Assembly (NCBI GenBank): GCA_947167075.1
Contig: CAMVGR010000005.1
Location: 116,231 to 180,230 of the forward strand
DNA: 64,000 nucleotides
DNA from: an uncultured Bacteroidales bacterium
GTDB taxonomy: Bacteria > Bacteroidota > Bacteroidia > Bacteroidales > P3
Direction of reading: 5' to 3'
Shown: positions 19,472 through 29,165 of the stretch, piece after piece
How the letters are laid out: each line of letters starts with the position of its first letter
Position numbering within the stretch: the stretch's first letter is position 1
Made by a program: the position numbers and the translations under genes
The notes under the pieces: generated by a model
Database searches by the model: none
Told to the model about the DNA's origin: nothing
The model's input: only the letters and a program-made list of their open reading frames with translations

Positions 19472-20673
19472 TGCATATCATTGTCGGTATCACGGGAGGC
19501 ATAGCGGCCTACAAGACACCCGAGCTGGTGCGGCTGTTGGTCAAAGCAGGACACGAAGTGCGGTGTGCCGTCACCGAACATGCCCTACAGTTCACCACCC
19601 GTGCCACACTGGAAACGGTCAGCTCCAATCCGCTCTATAGCGACCTCTTTGCAGGCAACGACCACGGCACAGAGCATATCAGCCTGAAAGATTGGGCCGA
19701 CTGGATGATCGTTGCCCCGGCCACAGCCAACTGTATTGGCAAGATGGCCAACGGCATCGCCGACGATGCACTGAGCACCCTGCTGCTGGCCATGCCCACC
19801 CAACGTGTGCTGCTGGCACCCGCCATGAACAGCCAAATGTGGAACCATCCTTCGGTGCAACACAACCTCGAAGTGCTGCACCAATGGGGGGTGCACACCG
19901 TAGGGCCCGAATCAGGCGTTTTGGCCTGCGGTACAGACGGAATAGGCCGAATGGCAGAGCCTGTCGCCATAGCAGACAAGATACGCGACCTTGCCGCATC
20001 ATCTACCACCATCACTCCACAAAGACGGCTAGCCAACCAGCGATGGTTGGTCACAGCAGGCCCCACCTACGAACGGATCGACAGTGTGCGATTCATCGGC
20101 AACTACAGCAGTGGCAAGATGGGGTATGCCCTAGCAGAAGCCCTGGCAAAGGCTGGAGCCGAAGTAGAGCTGGTCAGCGGCCCCACAGCGCTGGGCGACA
20201 TCGACAGCCCCAATGTGAATATCACACGCATAGAGAGCGCCCGCGAGATGTATGCTGCCGCCACACGGCTGTTTCCGTCGTGCCATGGAGCCATCCTGTC
20301 GGCAGCCGTTGCCGACTATCGTCCGGAAAGCACCGCCGACCACAAGTTGAAGAAGCAAGGCGACAAGGGGATGACGCTCCATCTAGTACAAAACCCCGAC
20401 ATACTGGCCACCCTGGGAAGCATGAAGGGAACAGGACAGACACTGGTGGGTTTCGCCCTCGAAACAGACAATGAGATGGCCAACGCCACCGGAAAACTGC
20501 AACGGAAACACCTGGACTATATCGTGATGAATTCGCTTCGCGACGCAGGTGCCGGCTTCGGATTCGACACCAACAAAGTGAGCATCATTGCCGCCGACGG
20601 GCAGATTACGGAGAGTCCGCTACTGAGCAAAAAGGAGATTGCCGAACTCATAATAAATACCGTTACGAATTGA
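19471..20673 (+). CDS. coaBC: Bifunctional phosphopantothenoylcysteine decarboxylase/phosphopantothenate--cysteine ligase
   Basis: IIVGITGGIAAYKTPELVRLL...LLAPAMNSQMWNHPSVQ...VTAGPTYERIDSVRFIGNYSSGKMGYALAEAL. Confidence 0.95.
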   Translation: MHIIVGITGGIAAYKTPELVRLLVKAGHEVRCAVTEHALQFTTRATLETVSSNPLYSDLFAGNDHGTEHISLKDWADWMIVAPATANCIGKMANGIADDALSTLLLAMPTQRVLLAPAMNSQMWNHPSVQHNLEVLHQWGVHTVGPESGVLACGTDGIGRMAEPVAIADKIRDLAASSTTITPQRRLANQRWLVTAGPTYERIDSVRFIGNYSSGKMGYALAEALAKAGAEVELVSGPTALGDIDSPNVNITRIESAREMYAAATRLFPSCHGAILSAAVADYRPESTADHKLKKQGDKGMTLHLVQNPDILATLGSMKGTGQTLVGFALETDNEMANATGKLQRKHLDYIVMNSLRDAGAGFGFDTNKVSIIAADGQITESPLLSKKEIAELIINTVTN

Positions 20674-21644
20674 AAAAGACAAGTATCATTGCCATCATAT
20701 TGGCCTCTTTGGCAATTGCTGGAGAAGCCTTTATTTTTGCCACGCGGAAAGAGGAGAGCGAGCAAATCCACACACAGGCCATTCGCTCCGACTATCGCAT
20801 ATATGCTCCCTCCATTCCAGACACAATGACCTTCTGCTGCGAGACAGTGCCCCTCAACCACTTCTATGTAAGGGAGAGCCTCGACCGCGAATTGGTCTCC
20901 AACATGTATTTCCAAAGCAGTACCCTCTTCTACATCAAGCGGGCGGCACGCTACTTCCCCATCATAGAACGTATACTGAAAGAAGAAGGTGTACCGGAAG
21001 ATATGAAATACCTCTGCGTGATCGAAAGCGGCCTGCAATGCGTAGCATCGCCAGCCGGTGCACAGGGCTATTGGCAGTTTATGAAGACCACAGGCCAACG
21101 CTATGGCCTGGAAATAGGCGACGACATAGACATGCGTAACCACCTCGAAGCCAGCACACGGGCGGCATGCAAATACCTTAAAGACCTAAAAACACGTTTT
21201 GGAGGGTGGGCCGAAGCCGCCGCCGCATACAACTGTGGGGAAGGTGGCCTCAACAAGAGGCTGGCCTCGCAACGACAGGTAAGCTACTACGAACTGCTCC
21301 TCAACGCAGAAACACAACGCTATGTGTACCGCATTCTGGCCATCAAGCTCATCATGCAACATCCACAGAACTACGGATACTATGTACGTCGCTGCGACAC
21401 CTACCCCGAGATACCCACCCACGAAGTGGAACTGAGCGGCCAAAACGTGGATTTGGTAGACTTTGCCATCAGCCACGGCACCACATACAAGATGCTTCGT
21501 ACGCTCAACCCATGGCTCACAGCCAGCACATTGAAGAACAAACAGCTGAAGACATACAAGGTGAAGATACCCATCAAGAAAGGAACCGAATACAACACTA
21601 TAACCAAAGGAAAGCACGACACCACAATAATAGAGAGAATATGA
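20670..21644 (+). CDS. Lytic transglycosylase (SLT domain)
   Basis: LCVIESGLQCVASPAGAQGYWQFMKTTGQRYGLEIGDDIDMRNHLEASTRAACKYLKDL. Confidence 0.9.
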   Translation: MKKTSIIAIILASLAIAGEAFIFATRKEESEQIHTQAIRSDYRIYAPSIPDTMTFCCETVPLNHFYVRESLDRELVSNMYFQSSTLFYIKRAARYFPIIERILKEEGVPEDMKYLCVIESGLQCVASPAGAQGYWQFMKTTGQRYGLEIGDDIDMRNHLEASTRAACKYLKDLKTRFGGWAEAAAAYNCGEGGLNKRLASQRQVSYYELLLNAETQRYVYRILAIKLIMQHPQNYGYYVRRCDTYPEIPTHEVELSGQNVDLVDFAISHGTTYKMLRTLNPWLTASTLKNKQLKTYKVKIPIKKGTEYNTITKGKHDTTIIERI

Positions 21645-24469
21645 CAGAGGGCATCAAAATACTGGGGGCAAGAGAACACAACCTACAAAATATAGACATC
21701 ACCATACCTCGCAACAAGCTTGTCGTCTTCACCGGCTTGAGCGGTAGCGGTAAATCCTCGTTGGCTTTCGACACCATCTATGCAGAAGGCCAGCGACGCT
21801 ATATGGAGACCTTCTCTGCCTATGCCCGCCACTTTATCGGGAATATGGAACGCCCCGATGTAGACCTGATAGAAGGCTTGAGCCCCGTCATCGCCATCGA
21901 ACAGAAAAGCACCAACAACAATCCTCGCTCCACCGTCGGCACCATCACCGACACCTACGACTTCCTGCGACTGCTCTTTGCACGCATTGGAAAAGCCTAT
22001 TCGCTGCAAACCGGTAAACCGATGGTAAAATATAGTGAGGAGAAAATCATTGACATCATCAAAGAGAGCTATGGCCACCACGACATCGTTATGCTGGCCC
22101 CTCTTGTGAAAGGTCGTAAGGGACACTACCGCGAACTCTTCGAGCAGGTGGCGAAGAAGGGTTTTCTAAAAGTAAGGGTCGATGGCACCATACGCGACAT
22201 CACCTACAAGATGCAAGTGGACCGATACAAAGTACACGACATCGAACTGGTGGTGGACCGCCTAAGGGCAGATGGCAATGCCACACGCCTTCGCGAGGCA
22301 GTGCAGACTGCATTCAAGCAAGGGAAAGGAATCCTGATGGTACAGGACAACGATGATGCAGGCCGAGTGAGACACTTCAGCCGCATGCTGATGGACCCCG
22401 ATACAGGCCTATCCTATGCCGAACCCGAGCCTAACACATTCTCTTTCAACTCTCCCTACGGTGCATGCCCCCACTGCAACGGCCTGGGTGCCGTGGCGCA
22501 AATCGATATGGACAAGCTCATTCCCGATACCAAACGCAGCATTCGCGAGGGTGCTATCGAGGTATTGGGCAAATACTCGCCGTCCAACTACATCTATCGT
22601 AAGCTTGAGAACATGGGCCGGCACTACGACTTCACCCTCGACGATGCCATTGAAAACATTAGTGAGGAGGCCATGAACGCCATTCTCTACGGAAGCAATC
22701 GCTTCACTGGTATTGAAGACCCCGAAGACCCTGGCTACCTCAGCGAATTTCAAGGCATCATCAACTATATCACTTCCCTTTCCAGCGAGGACAGTCCGGC
22801 CAGCTTACAGAAATGGGCAGCCAGCTTCATGAACACGGTCCCCTGCCCCGAATGCCATGGGCACCGACTGAAACCAGAGTCGCTTGCTTTCCGTATACTT
22901 GACAAGAACATCGGACAACTAGCCGATATGGACCTGCTCGAGCTGGAGCAATGGCTAAGTACGCTCGAGGAACAACTCGACGAACGCGACCGTACCGTGG
23001 CTCACGATGTACTCAAAGAGATATTGAAACGCCTCCAATTCCTCAACAATGTTGGCGTGGGATACCTCTCGATGAACCGTAGTGCACAGTCGCTTAGCGG
23101 TGGTGAAGCCCAACGTATCCGACTAGCCACCCAAATCGGTTCGCAGTTGGTCAATGTGCTCTACATCCTCGACGAGCCCTCCATTGGGTTGCACCAACGC
23201 GACAACCGCCGTCTGATCAACGCCCTTCAACAGCTACGCGACCTAGGCAACAGCATCATCGTGGTGGAACACGACCGCGACATGATGATGGCAGCAGACT
23301 ATCTGGTCGACATCGGTCCAGGAGCTGGCGTACACGGAGGCAAGGTGCTTTTCGCTGGCAAACCCAGTCAGGCACTTCCAGGAAAGGCACATAGCCTCAC
23401 TCTCGACTACCTAGCCCGCAAACGCGACATTGCCCTGCCCACTCGTCGTACTGTAGAAGGACGAAAACACATTGTACTTCGTGGGGCGAGTGGAAACAAC
23501 CTGCATGATGTTGACCTAGATCTCCCACTGGGTATGCTAGTCTGTGTTACCGGCGTGAGCGGCAGCGGCAAGTCCACCCTTATTGGCGACACCCTGCTTC
23601 CCATCCTGAGCCAGCACTTCTACCACTCGCTACGGGCTCCCCTCCCCTACCGTTCCATCGAGGGTATTGATGCCATCGACAAAGTAATCCAGATCGACCA
23701 AAGCCCCATCGGACGCACACCACGTTCCAATCCTGCCACCTATGTGGGCATATTCGACGATATACGACGCCTTTTCGCCGAGTTGCCCACCGCACGTATC
23801 CGCGGCTACAAACCCGGACGCTTCTCATTCAACGTCAGTGGGGGACGCTGCGAACACTGCAAGGGCGCTGGACTCCGCACCATCGAGATGAACTTCCTGC
23901 CCGATGTATATGTACAATGCGAGGTGTGCGGTGGCAAACGATACAACAGAGAGACACTAGAGATCAGATATAAAGGAAAGTCTATCAGCGATGTGTTGGA
24001 CATGACTATCAACGAAGCCGTCGACTTCTTCGAGTCTATGCCCAAGCTCTACAAGAAGCTACAGACACTGCAAGAGGTAGGATTAGGCTACATTACGCTC
24101 GGACAGCAGTCCACCACCCTGAGCGGAGGTGAAGCACAACGTGTGAAGCTGGCCACAGAACTAAGCCGCACCGACACCGGCAACACACTCTACATCCTCG
24201 ACGAGCCCACCACTGGACTCCACTTCGAGGACATCCGTGTACTCCTCGAGGTGCTTCAGAAACTGGTCGACAAAGGCAACAGCGTGCTCATCATCGAACA
24301 TAACATGGATGTAATCAAAGTAGCCGACTGGATTATCGACATGGGACCCGACGGAGGACGTGCTGGTGGGAAGGTTATCTTCAGCGGCACTCCCGAGCAA
24401 CTCGTCCTTCAGAAAGACAGCTTCACCGGACAATACCTGCGCGAGGAGTTGGATGCCATGCGGCATTAA
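21641..24469 (+). CDS. uvrA: Excinuclease ABC subunit A
   Basis: MTEGIKILGAREHNLQNIDITIPRNKLVVFTGLSGSGKSSLAFDTIYAEGQRRYMETFSAYARHF...; two ABC signatures and Zn motifs; start moved to the internal ATG. Confidence 0.97.
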   Translation: MTEGIKILGAREHNLQNIDITIPRNKLVVFTGLSGSGKSSLAFDTIYAEGQRRYMETFSAYARHFIGNMERPDVDLIEGLSPVIAIEQKSTNNNPRSTVGTITDTYDFLRLLFARIGKAYSLQTGKPMVKYSEEKIIDIIKESYGHHDIVMLAPLVKGRKGHYRELFEQVAKKGFLKVRVDGTIRDITYKMQVDRYKVHDIELVVDRLRADGNATRLREAVQTAFKQGKGILMVQDNDDAGRVRHFSRMLMDPDTGLSYAEPEPNTFSFNSPYGACPHCNGLGAVAQIDMDKLIPDTKRSIREGAIEVLGKYSPSNYIYRKLENMGRHYDFTLDDAIENISEEAMNAILYGSNRFTGIEDPEDPGYLSEFQGIINYITSLSSEDSPASLQKWAASFMNTVPCPECHGHRLKPESLAFRILDKNIGQLADMDLLELEQWLSTLEEQLDERDRTVAHDVLKEILKRLQFLNNVGVGYLSMNRSAQSLSGGEAQRIRLATQIGSQLVNVLYILDEPSIGLHQRDNRRLINALQQLRDLGNSIIVVEHDRDMMMAADYLVDIGPGAGVHGGKVLFAGKPSQALPGKAHSLTLDYLARKRDIALPTRRTVEGRKHIVLRGASGNNLHDVDLDLPLGMLVCVTGVSGSGKSTLIGDTLLPILSQHFYHSLRAPLPYRSIEGIDAIDKVIQIDQSPIGRTPRSNPATYVGIFDDIRRLFAELPTARIRGYKPGRFSFNVSGGRCEHCKGAGLRTIEMNFLPDVYVQCEVCGGKRYNRETLEIRYKGKSISDVLDMTINEAVDFFESMPKLYKKLQTLQEVGLGYITLGQQSTTLSGGEAQRVKLATELSRTDTGNTLYILDEPTTGLHFEDIRVLLEVLQKLVDKGNSVLIIEHNMDVIKVADWIIDMGPDGGRAGGKVIFSGTPEQLVLQKDSFTGQYLREELDAMRH

Positions 24470-24492
24470 GTGCCTTTACCCTATACCTAAAA

Positions 24493-24529
24493 AGCTTTAT
24501 GCCTCACCAGACAGTGAGGCATATAAGCT
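24493..24529. terminator. Probable bidirectional terminator between convergent uvrA and hydG
   Basis: TATGCCTCAC-CAGACA-GTGAGGCATA stem-loop (24498-24523) flanked by AGCTT/TAAGCT. Confidence 0.65.
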
Positions 24530-24635
24530 ATCAAAACCATGAAAACATTTACCTTATTTATTTAGGCGGTGCAAAGGTACACCCTTTTTGCATTTCTAAG
24601 ATTAGAAAAAGGCACGAATCGTCCAAATTGGCATC

Positions 24636-26066
24636 TTAAAAATACAAATCGCGTTCTCCTTCGCCAATTTTACAAAGATTTCCTTCCACTTTTTTCTTCA
24701 ATTCAGCCTTCGAAAACGTTTCTGTGAGCTGTTTCAGCAAGCGAAGTCCCTTTTCTTTAGTAGCTGGACTGGCATAGTCCTCCAGATACTCGCGGAAGGT
24801 GAACATGGCGTTGGGTTTGCAGTATTCCTTGATCAAGCCCGGCTTGGCCAAGTCCATAAAGTCGGCACCCACACGGCCCTTTCGGTAGCATCCGGTGCAG
24901 AAGGAGGGAATGTAGCCACCGTCGATCATCATGCTGATCACCTCGTCGAGCGAACGGTGGTCGCCGAGGGTGAACTGTGCTCCGGTCGAGCCGGTCTTTT
25001 CGTAGGGCTGGGCTGCTGTCTTGTCGCCTTCCTCGTCGTAGCCACCAGGGTTGGTCTCGCTGGCAGCACTGATCTGGCTGACACCGTAGCGCACCAGTTG
25101 GTCGCGTAGCTCGGGCCGCTCACGAGTAGAGATGATAATGCCAGTGTAGGGCATAGCAATACGCACGATGGCGATGATCTTCATGAAGTCTTTGTCACTC
25201 ACCGGATGCGGGATATTCTCGCGTTGGCTGAAGGGGGTGCCTTCGGCGGGCTCGATGCGTGGGAACGAGACGGTGTGCGGGCCGCAGCCATAGTCCTCTT
25301 CCAAGTGGCGGGCATGCTCCATGATGGCCAAAATCTCGAAGCGATAGTCGACCAATCCAAACAGAGCACCAATACCCACATCGTTGATACCACCTTCTTG
25401 TGCACGATCCATACAGGTCAGGCGATAGAGATAGTCGGCCTTGGGGGTGCCTGCGGGGTGGAATTTGGCGTATTCCACGGGGTCGTAGGTCTCTTGGAAG
25501 CACACGTAAGTGCCAATTTTCTCGGCTTTCAGTTTGGCATAGTCTTCCACGCTCATGGGAGCCAACTCTACATTGATGCGGCGTATTGTGCTGCCCTTCT
25601 CATCCTTGGCGGCATAGGTGCGGCGGATGGCCTCCACCATATAGTTAGCATCGTTGCGTGGGCTCTCGCCACAGATGAGCAAGGCACGCTTGTGGCCCAT
25701 GCGTAGCAGGTGTAGTGTCTCGGTCTCGATCTCGTCGAGGGTCAGTATCTTGCGTTTCAGCGCCTTATTGTCGCGTCGGAATCCGCAATACACGCAGTTG
25801 TTCACGCAGGCATTGCCCGTATAGATAGGAGCAAAAAGCACTAGGCGACGCCCGTAGATCTCGTTTTTGCAATATTCTGCCGTATCCAGTATCTTCTGTA
25901 TGCCAGCCTCGTCCTCTACGCTAAGCAGCTTGGCTACATCCTCCAGATTCAGACCCTTCAGCTTGCGGGCTTTGTTGAGAATATCGTTCAATTGACTCTC
26001 TGTGGGGGCATTGTTGTCGAGCATGCCATACAGTTTGTCGCGGTCGATGAAATTCTGATGTCTCAT
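24636..26066 (-). CDS. hydG: [FeFe] hydrogenase H-cluster radical SAM maturase HydG
   Basis: APIYTGNACVNNCVYCGFRRDN radical SAM CxxxCxxC; CTGCYRKGRVGADFMDLAKPGLIKEYCKPNAMFTFREYL C-terminal cluster motif. Confidence 0.95.
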   Translation of the reverse strand: MRHQNFIDRDKLYGMLDNNAPTESQLNDILNKARKLKGLNLEDVAKLLSVEDEAGIQKILDTAEYCKNEIYGRRLVLFAPIYTGNACVNNCVYCGFRRDNKALKRKILTLDEIETETLHLLRMGHKRALLICGESPRNDANYMVEAIRRTYAAKDEKGSTIRRINVELAPMSVEDYAKLKAEKIGTYVCFQETYDPVEYAKFHPAGTPKADYLYRLTCMDRAQEGGINDVGIGALFGLVDYRFEILAIMEHARHLEEDYGCGPHTVSFPRIEPAEGTPFSQRENIPHPVSDKDFMKIIAIVRIAMPYTGIIISTRERPELRDQLVRYGVSQISAASETNPGGYDEEGDKTAAQPYEKTGSTGAQFTLGDHRSLDEVISMMIDGGYIPSFCTGCYRKGRVGADFMDLAKPGLIKEYCKPNAMFTFREYLEDYASPATKEKGLRLLKQLTETFSKAELKKKVEGNLCKIGEGERDLYF

Positions 26067-26094
26067 AGGTATAGTTTTTTTATTATAGGATTAA

Positions 26095-26343
26095 TCATTG
26101 CATCTTTGTAACCACAGCCTTGCACTCCACACCTGGCAAGCGTCCGAGCCTTCCAGTCAGTGCATTGATCTGATCCATCAACCCTTCCACCACCAATGCT
26201 ATCACCGCTACGTCGCGATCGCGGAAAGGCAATCCCTGCCGACATAGAATAATCCCTGCATGCTCGCTCAACACGCTGTTCACATTTGCCGACTGCAAAC
26301 GCTCTCGTATGAATATAGTGATTGTACCGATTCTCTTTTCCAT
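26095..26343 (-). CDS. TM1266-family iron-only hydrogenase system regulator
   Basis: MEKRIGTITIFIRERLQSANVNSVLSEHAGIILCRQGLPFRDRDVAVIALVVEGLMDQINALTGRLGRLPGV; adjacent to hydG. Confidence 0.88.
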   Translation of the reverse strand: MEKRIGTITIFIRERLQSANVNSVLSEHAGIILCRQGLPFRDRDVAVIALVVEGLMDQINALTGRLGRLPGVECKAVVTKMQ

Positions 26344-26385
26344 CAGGTGTTGTGCTTTTGGATCAGACTTGGTTTGTTTCGGCTG

Positions 26386-26393
26386 CAAAAATA
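26386..26393 (-). promoter_or_regulatory. Putative -7 element (TATTTTTG) upstream of TM1266-family gene/hydG
   Basis: CAAAAATA on + strand, about 45 nt upstream of the start. Confidence 0.4.
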
Positions 26394-26479
26394 CAAAAAA
26401 AAACAAACATACAAGTTTTTTTTTTAGTTTTCTGCCACCTGATAGATAGGTTTCATCATTAAAGATGACTTCTTTTAGT

Positions 26480-26566
26480 TGCCTCGAAGAGGCACTACTC
26501 TCAATAACCCCACACACAAGTGTGGGGTAAATCAAGCAATAAACGACCTGCGTCTCGAAGAGACGC
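26480..26566. repeat. REPIN/MITE-like cluster of three small hairpins
   Basis: TGCCTC-GAA-GAGGCA (26480-26494), ACCCCACAC-ACAA-GTGTGGGGT (26507-26528), GCGTCTC-GAA-GAGACGC (26550-26566). Confidence 0.7.
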
Positions 26567-26685
26567 TACAAGAACGCGAATTAATTGAAGTCACCTAAAT
26601 TATATCACAAAACATTTACCATCAATAATTTACAGGAAATAAATCTTTCTAAATACATGATAATCAGCCACAAGCACCTATCAAC

Positions 26686-26740
26686 ACCGTACTTCATCCG
26701 TACATGCACCGTACATGCACCGTAGATGAACCGTGATTGC
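26686..26740 (+). repeat. ACCGTACATGC-family 11-bp tandem array, copy 2
   Basis: ACCGTACTTCA/TCCGTACATGC/ACCGTACATGC/ACCGTAGATGA/ACCGTGATTGC. Confidence 0.92.
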
Positions 26741-26869
26741 CGTGTGCAGGCACGGTGAAACTACAAAGTATCTGCGGAGCATCCTCCGGCTATCTATATA
26801 GTATATGTATAGAGATGGCGGAATATGGCCTGGTATTGCCAGCTAGCATCTGTTGATCAGGGCAAAACA

Positions 26870-26901
26870 AAAAGAGGCTTGCTTGTCAGCAAACCTCTTT
26901 T
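26870..26901 (-). terminator. Rho-independent-like terminator downstream of tRNA-Phe
   Basis: AAAAGAGG(C)TTGC-TTGTCA-GCAA(A)CCTCTTTT stem-loop. Confidence 0.7.
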
Positions 26902-26905
26902 ACTG

Positions 26906-26978
26906 TGGCATCGACTGGATTTGAACCAGTGACGCAAGGATTTTCAGTCCTTCGCTCTACCAACTGAGCTACGACGCC
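26906..26978 (-). tRNA. tRNA-Phe (GAA)
   Basis: Reverse strand GGCGTCGTAGCTCAGTTGGTAGAGCGAAGGACTGAAAATCCTTGCGTCACTGGTTCAAATCCAGTCGATGCCA folds as a cloverleaf with GAA anticodon. Confidence 0.96.
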
Positions 26979-27038
26979 ATCATCTTTCGATTTCGGGTGC
27001 AAAATTACTAACTTTTTGGAAACTGGCCAAATTTTTTT

Positions 27039-27695
27039 TTACTTTTCTGTATCGTTACTGTCATGAACAACTGATTTAGTGATTTTTGAGAAACAGAAAA
27101 GTTGATCGATAATGAGCCAGAACACGCCGATTGTGACCGCAGAATCGGCCACATTGAATATGGCATTGAAGAATTCGAAGTGCTGACCACCCAAGAATGG
27201 CATCCATGACGGCCAATCGAACTCAAACAGAGGGAAATAGAACATATCCACCACCTTACCCTGCAGAAATGGAGCATAACCACCATCGGGAGGGAAGAGT
27301 GTGGCTACAGAATAATAACTCTCGTTGAAAATGAGGCCATAGAAACAACAGTCGATGATGTTGCCAATGGCACCGGCCAAAATCAATGTCAGGCTAAGGA
27401 TGAGCGAGGTGCGCTGTTTGTCCTTGATGAATTTTGCTATCAGCCAAGCGATGAATACCGTGGCGGCAATGCGGAAGAGGGTGAGGATGTACTTACCCAT
27501 CACGCCTCCAAACGACATTCCGAAGGCGAATCCCTCGTTCTCGATGAAGTGTAGCCTGCACCACGAGCCAATCAAAGGGATGTCCTCCCCGATCTGCATA
27601 TTGAGTTTGACGGCGAATTTTACGATTTGGTCGACCACCACTATAGCTGCTATCAAGATGGCGACAAGCCTTATCTGTTTATTTTTTTGCATCAT
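27039..27695 (-). CDS. lspA: Lipoprotein signal peptidase
   Basis: VVDQIVKFAVKLNM...RLHFIENEGFAFGM...AGAIGNIIDCCFYG...VVDMFYFPLFEFDWPSW...FNAIFNVADSAVTIGV. Confidence 0.93.
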   Translation of the reverse strand: MMQKNKQIRLVAILIAAIVVVDQIVKFAVKLNMQIGEDIPLIGSWCRLHFIENEGFAFGMSFGGVMGKYILTLFRIAATVFIAWLIAKFIKDKQRTSLILSLTLILAGAIGNIIDCCFYGLIFNESYYSVATLFPPDGGYAPFLQGKVVDMFYFPLFEFDWPSWMPFLGGQHFEFFNAIFNVADSAVTIGVFWLIIDQLFCFSKITKSVVHDSNDTEK

Positions 27696-28224
27696 GTTCT
27701 TTCTGTTTGATTTGTTCTAACAATTCTTCGTACCATTCCTGGCCGAAACGTCGTATGAGGGGTTCTTTAAGATAGCGATAGAGGGGCTGTCCTTTGCCGC
27801 AGGCGGGGCGGCAGATGTCCCATCGATGGTAGTTGACGGCGGTGAACTCGCCGTAGTCCTCGACACGGATGGGATAGAGATGGCAGGAAACCGGCTTGTA
27901 GAGATGCTGCAGAGCACATAGGGCCGTTCCATCGTCGGCATAGACGACGAAAGCACATGCTCCTCCCTCGACGAGGGGAGTACCCAAATCGCCTTCGGCA
28001 TCGCACACCGCCACACCCTGCGACTCGACTGCTGCCCGCCCTTCGGGAGAGAGCAGCGGCAGCACTTGGGGCAACACGGCTTCGAGCCGAGCCACCTCTT
28101 CGGCCAGGAGCGGTGCACCACTGTCGCCCTCTACACAACATGCACCGTGGCATTGCGAGCAGTCGCAGCAGAATTGCCTGTCGGCAATGTCGTCGCTCAC
28201 GATACTATTTCCTACTATAATCAT
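27679..28224 (-). CDS. DUF3109 family protein (Cys-rich)
   Basis: QFCCDCSQCHGACCVEGDSGAPLLAEE...CALQHLYKPVSCHLYPIRVEDYG. Confidence 0.85.
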   Translation of the reverse strand: MIIVGNSIVSDDIADRQFCCDCSQCHGACCVEGDSGAPLLAEEVARLEAVLPQVLPLLSPEGRAAVESQGVAVCDAEGDLGTPLVEGGACAFVVYADDGTALCALQHLYKPVSCHLYPIRVEDYGEFTAVNYHRWDICRPACGKGQPLYRYLKEPLIRRFGQEWYEELLEQIKQKEHDAKK

Positions 28225-29158
28225 TCAGTACGTCTATTATTTTGTCGGCCAAAACAGCCGCCAGTTTGTATTTCGACTCCACAGTCCATCCAGCCACATG
28301 GGGGGTTAATACCGTGCGGTCGCAATTAATAATGCGTTGCAGCGGTTCGGGCATCTGTCCCAATCCGTCGCGGGTCATATCCTCGTATTCCAGCACATCG
28401 AGGGCAGCACCACGCACCTTGCCGTCTGCTAGGGCATCTGCTAGGGCCTCGGTGTCCACGACCGCCCCGCGCGAGGTATTGATTAAGAAGAACGGCTTGG
28501 CCATCGAATCGATGAAACGGGCATCGAGGTAGTGTTGCGTGTCGGGTGTGAGCGGCACATGGAACGATAGCACATCGGCTCGGCTCTGAAGCTCGTCGAG
28601 CGTCACCTCCTCCACATTGTGTGGAGCATAGCCTGCGGGCAGATACTTGTCGTAGGCCAAAATACGGCACCCGAAGCCCAACAACCGCTGTGCCACAGCG
28701 CGGCCCATATTGCCGAATCCCACGATACCTACAGTAAGAGCCCCCAGTTCGTAGCCGCGATTGGCCTCGCGCAGCCAGCGTCCCTGCCTCACCTGTGCAT
28801 CGGCACGGGCTATATTGTTGAGGAGCGACAGCATCAGACCGACAGTGTGTTCGCCCACAGCATCGCGGTTACCCTCTGGACTGTTCAAGCATCGGACACC
28901 ATGTGCCTCGGCATACTCCACGTCGATTGTCTCCATGCCAGCCCCTACCCTACCGATACATCGCAACGAGGGAGCGCGGTCGATGAAGGCACCGTCGATG
29001 ATCACCTTGCTGCGTACCACCAGTCCTTCGCATCCCTGCACGGCCTGCAGCAGGCTGTGGTAGTCGTGGTCGGGCTCTATGGCCACCTCGAAGCCAGCCT
29101 CGCGTAGCTTCTCGGCGAGCACGGGATGGGTACGGTCGGAGATGAGTATGCGGCGCAT
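28205..29158 (-). CDS. D-2-hydroxyacid dehydrogenase (phosphoglycerate dehydrogenase-like)
   Basis: LTVGIVGFGNMGRAVAQRLLGFGCRILAYDKY...FFLINTSRGAVVDTEALADAL; LTPHVAGWT. Confidence 0.9.
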   Translation of the reverse strand: MRRILISDRTHPVLAEKLREAGFEVAIEPDHDYHSLLQAVQGCEGLVVRSKVIIDGAFIDRAPSLRCIGRVGAGMETIDVEYAEAHGVRCLNSPEGNRDAVGEHTVGLMLSLLNNIARADAQVRQGRWLREANRGYELGALTVGIVGFGNMGRAVAQRLLGFGCRILAYDKYLPAGYAPHNVEEVTLDELQSRADVLSFHVPLTPDTQHYLDARFIDSMAKPFFLINTSRGAVVDTEALADALADGKVRGAALDVLEYEDMTRDGLGQMPEPLQRIINCDRTVLTPHVAGWTVESKYKLAAVLADKIIDVLNDYSRK

Positions 29159-29165
29159 GGCGGGG

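Noticed and set aside
21206-21640. Upstream extension of the uvrA ORF (1087 aa)
   Set aside because: Extension overlaps the transglycosylase gene; the UvrA family start MTEGIKILGAREHNLQNI at 21641 overlaps the previous stop by ATGA coupling.
26686-26740. Short repeats considered as a CRISPR array
   Set aside because: Units are 11 bp with no spacers and no cas genes nearby.
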